Source: UBA987 sp002292105 (GTDB lineage: Bacteria > Bacteroidota > Bacteroidia > NS11-12g > UBA9320). From it: a DNA stretch of 64,000 bases. Below are positions 62,008-64,000 of the stretch, one piece after another (positions within the stretch are counted from its first letter, which is position 1; each line of letters starts with the position of its first letter). The stretch lies in assembly GCA_943846675.1 (NCBI GenBank), contig OX044357.1, forward strand, positions 2,108,001 to 2,172,000, written 5' to 3'. Both the position numbers and the translations under genes were made by a program. Below the pieces are notes generated by a model that did not search any database, had not been told where the DNA came from, and saw only the letters and a program-made list of their open reading frames with translations.

Positions 62008-62919
62008 CTATTTCTTCAAAACTCCGTTTATCACATGCATAATACCATTGGATGCATATACATTTCCACGAATTACCTTTACAGTACCATTAAGCGTAAC
62101 ATCAGCTCCAGAGGTAGCAGTAATGTCTTCTCCTTCAGTAGCAATTGTGCCAGTTAACTGAGACGTCGTTTTAACATCACCCAATACCAGGGTATTATTG
62201 ATTAACGCTCTACGTGCACTGTTTGATAAGTCCGCGATTCGAATTACGTTTTGTGTTTCTAAGTACTTCACAAATTCCGTATCGTTTATCGCAAAAATGG
62301 TGTTGTCTCCTGTTTCAAGAGCCGTTTTGGTTGCGGCTTCTAAGTTCACACCTACTTTATAATTGGACAAGTTTGGATTGTTCGCAATTTGATCAAGTAG
62401 CGTAGGCACAGTTAAACTGTTTGCCATAATGTAAATCATGCCATTCGTTGCTTCATAATTGGTCGTCGCAGTTTTGCCATTAAACCGCACAGCATCACCA
62501 GCAACAGCAGTATAGATTGACAATTTTGCATTGCCTGGTCCTGTGTTTGACTCGCTCGAAATATATCCTGTATTTGTAAAAGCAGATGGCTCCTTTTTGC
62601 CATCAATGCAGTGATACTTAATAAATGCTACTTGTTCTGCATTCGTCATTGAGCTCAAATCTATGCCGTCATCAGTAAGTTGTAAGTCACTCACTGCCAA
62701 TATAGTGTACCCCCCTGAACCTGTAATTTCGCCTGTTAAACCAGCTAAATCAAGTGCCGCTAAGAATTCTGTATAGCCGCCGTCTGTGGTTAAATATTGA
62801 GAGATTGATTGGGTGGGTTGATTGCCCCCATCTCCTTCGTCATCTTTACAAGATTGTAGTGTTGTTAGACCCAAGGCAGAAATCATCAACAAAACATAAA
62901 TCCGAGCATTTTTTATCAT
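62008..62919 (-). CDS. FAS1-domain lipoprotein
   Basis: 303 residues from the ATG at 62919. Lipobox LQSC (Cys24), then two diverged fasciclin domains: the first with YTEFLAALDLAGLTG, YTILAVSD, FIKYHCIDGKKE and YEATNGMIYIMANSL, the second with LINNTLVLGD and ASNGMIHVINGVLKK. Surface adhesion or ligand binding is the family role. It is clearly more diverged than the FAS1 protein at 35881-36849. Confidence 0.88.
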   Translation of the reverse strand: MIKNARIYVLLMISALGLTTLQSCKDDEGDGGNQPTQSISQYLTTDGGYTEFLAALDLAGLTGEITGSGGYTILAVSDLQLTDDGIDLSSMTNAEQVAFIKYHCIDGKKEPSAFTNTGYISSESNTGPGNAKLSIYTAVAGDAVRFNGKTATTNYEATNGMIYIMANSLTVPTLLDQIANNPNLSNYKVGVNLEAATKTALETGDNTIFAINDTEFVKYLETQNVIRIADLSNSARRALINNTLVLGDVKTTSQLTGTIATEGEDITATSGADVTLNGTVKVIRGNVYASNGIMHVINGVLKK

Positions 62920-62979
62920 AGTTCTATTTTTTTGGGTAAAGGTATAAGAAAAACACAATGATTGCTACACGGCTAAGTG

Positions 62980-64000
62980 TCAAATCTTCTTAAGTTCTGC
63001 AAAAAACGTGCTATCGGAATTATGTGCATAGCCGTGCACATATCCCTGCCTCAAGACTTCCATTCCATCCAAATCCAACGTTTTTACATTGTCTTCGTTT
63101 TCTGCCTTATACACCGAGCAGGTTGTATACAGCAAGCGTCCTCCTTTTTTCACAAAAGGCCACGCGGATTGAACGATTTGTTTTTGAAGTGCTATATAGT
63201 TTTGCACGGAAGACGATTGTAAAGACTTAAATTCAGGGTTTCGATTCCAGGTACCAGAACCCGAGCACGGTAAGTCCGCCACTACCAGATCAAATCCTGG
63301 AGGGGTTATCTCCACAGTGCTCTGTTTACTCTCAAACTTAATTTTTGACACCGAATTGCTCAGATTTACCACTGCCGACCAAACACGGTATCTATGCCGA
63401 CCTGTTCGTTTTATAAAATTGGAAAGTATTGATTTCCTGCTGTCAGACGCACAAATATTGATAGACTTTGTCCGGTCTAACAGTATTAAACTCTTCCCTC
63501 CAGAGGCACAACAACAATCCCATACACTTTGCACACCCTCCAGATTCAACGTTTTAAATACTTCCTGTGAACTATAGTCTTGTATCTCTATTTGTTTTGA
63601 AACTCCAGACGATTCTAACAAATGTCCAGCTTGAATACCCCGTGCACCATTGGGCTTAATCGACAAATCACTTAATTTAGCACAGACAGCGTCAAATTCA
63701 TTCTCATTCTTGCACCTGAACCACACCAGTGGCTGTTTGAAAAGATGTGGAATAAACTGATCTACATCCACCTGAGATGAAACTTGCTCGATGTCTGGAA
63801 ACACCAAACCCAGCTTCCAATCCATGGTTTTTTCTAGGAATGCTAGCCTTTCGCTTAATTCCCAGGTCAACCAAGATGGTGGAAGAACAAACGGCCCAAA
63901 CAATATGGTCATCCATTCAGGTGTGTCCGTTGTCAAACACACATGGGCCAATAGAAGTTGGTCCTTCTTATCGAGTGCCGAAAAGCTGTAACCTAGTCGG
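62980..64000 (-). CDS. RsmB/NOP2-type RNA m5C methyltransferase, N-terminus outside window
   Basis: The frame is open to the window edge (upstream residues RLGYSFSALDKKDQLLLAHV are continuous), so the start lies beyond 64000; an internal TTG at 63951 is not a real start. At least 340 residues. The C-terminal half is an Rsm-type methyltransferase: motif I region VWDCCCASGGKS, DLVVADLPCSGSGTWNRNPE with the conserved Cys, and LLYTTCSVYKAENED with the catalytic Cys. It methylates cytosine-5 in rRNA (RsmB-like) or tRNA. The CCC in motif I is unusual. Confidence 0.88.
   Translation of the reverse strand, partial: RLGYSFSALDKKDQLLLAHVCLTTDTPEWMTILFGPFVLPPSWLTWELSERLAFLEKTMDWKLGLVFPDIEQVSSQVDVDQFIPHLFKQPLVWFRCKNENEFDAVCAKLSDLSIKPNGARGIQAGHLLESSGVSKQIEIQDYSSQEVFKTLNLEGVQSVWDCCCASGGKSLILLDRTKSINICASDSRKSILSNFIKRTGRHRYRVWSAVVNLSNSVSKIKFESKQSTVEITPPGFDLVVADLPCSGSGTWNRNPEFKSLQSSSVQNYIALQKQIVQSAWPFVKKGGRLLYTTCSVYKAENEDNVKTLDLDGMEVLRQGYVHGYAHNSDSTFFAELKKI

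Noticed and set aside
1..64000. CRISPR arrays, rRNA genes and insertion sequences
   Set aside because: None was seen; all short repeats found are coding tandem repeats or the dispersed intergenic elements described above.

Overview
The window comes from a member of the phylum Bacteroidota, probably a free-living aquatic Flavobacteriales-like bacterium. Supporting signs are the type IX secretion system (T9SS) sorting domains of both type A (PNP/YPNP-like) and type B (gliding-motility CHU_C-like) at the C-termini of at least nine large secreted proteins, the many SPI/SPII secreted proteins ending their signal in a Bacteroidota-like AQ or SC, TAnnTTTG promoter -7 boxes, no Shine-Dalgarno pattern, and families largely confined to the phylum (HYC_CC_PP, DUF6150-like, SBBP/DUF7948, LytS/LytTR pairs). 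I saw no rRNA, tRNA, CRISPR array, integrase or insertion sequence.

Layout. 1-12 kb is an accessory-looking stretch of singly transcribed genes: an NHL-repeat protein cut by the window edge, two paralogous short-repeat proteins, a lectin-PKD T9SS protein with a near-perfect 510-bp tandem triplication, a WD40-like/caspase fusion and a propeller lipoprotein. Five copies of a short intergenic motif and four related hairpin-terminator elements lie between these genes. 12-16 kb holds carotenoid genes: a CrtA-like monooxygenase, a CruF-like hydratase and a CrtD/CrtI-like desaturase, with a methyltransferase among them. 16-23.7 kb is a copper/redox operon (HYC_CC_PP protein, heavy-metal-binding lipoprotein, MbnP, two diheme MbnH/MauG-type peroxidases, HMA copper chaperone, thioredoxin-like protein, BNR-repeat protein) facing a third diheme peroxidase. 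24-26 kb is a LytS/LytTR two-component pair in which the kinase is frameshifted in a run of eight A.

27-40 kb: an SBBP-repeat T9SS protein, an SDR oxidoreductase, an ECF sigma factor coupled to a predicted dual-membrane-spanning anti-sigma factor and a lipoprotein, a PNGase F homologue with its three catalytic acids, a two-FAS1 lipoprotein, SRPBCC, DUF4382, a truncated DoxX, DUF2490 and CBS proteins. 40-48 kb: a secreted protein pair (YadA-head/S74 fibre protein plus a PKD/CHU_C protein), two abutting PPK2 polyphosphate kinases and a DUF2188 protein. 48-64 kb: a GT87-like transferase, a subtilisin-family protease, two glycosyltransferases translationally coupled to recQ, a giant SBBP/CHU_C protein, a GT-C transferase, an MmcQ/YjbR protein, a FAS1 lipoprotein and an RsmB-like rRNA methyltransferase that runs off the right edge.

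The most unusual signals are the orphan hairpin-terminator elements, the MbnP/MbnH cluster with three peroxidases and a CDCC-containing BNR protein, the dual-membrane anti-sigma factor, the kinase frameshift, and a set of promoters whose -7 box lies only 4-8 bases from the ATG, implying leaderless or nearly leaderless mRNAs. All family assignments are made by eye from the sequence; none was checked with a database search.
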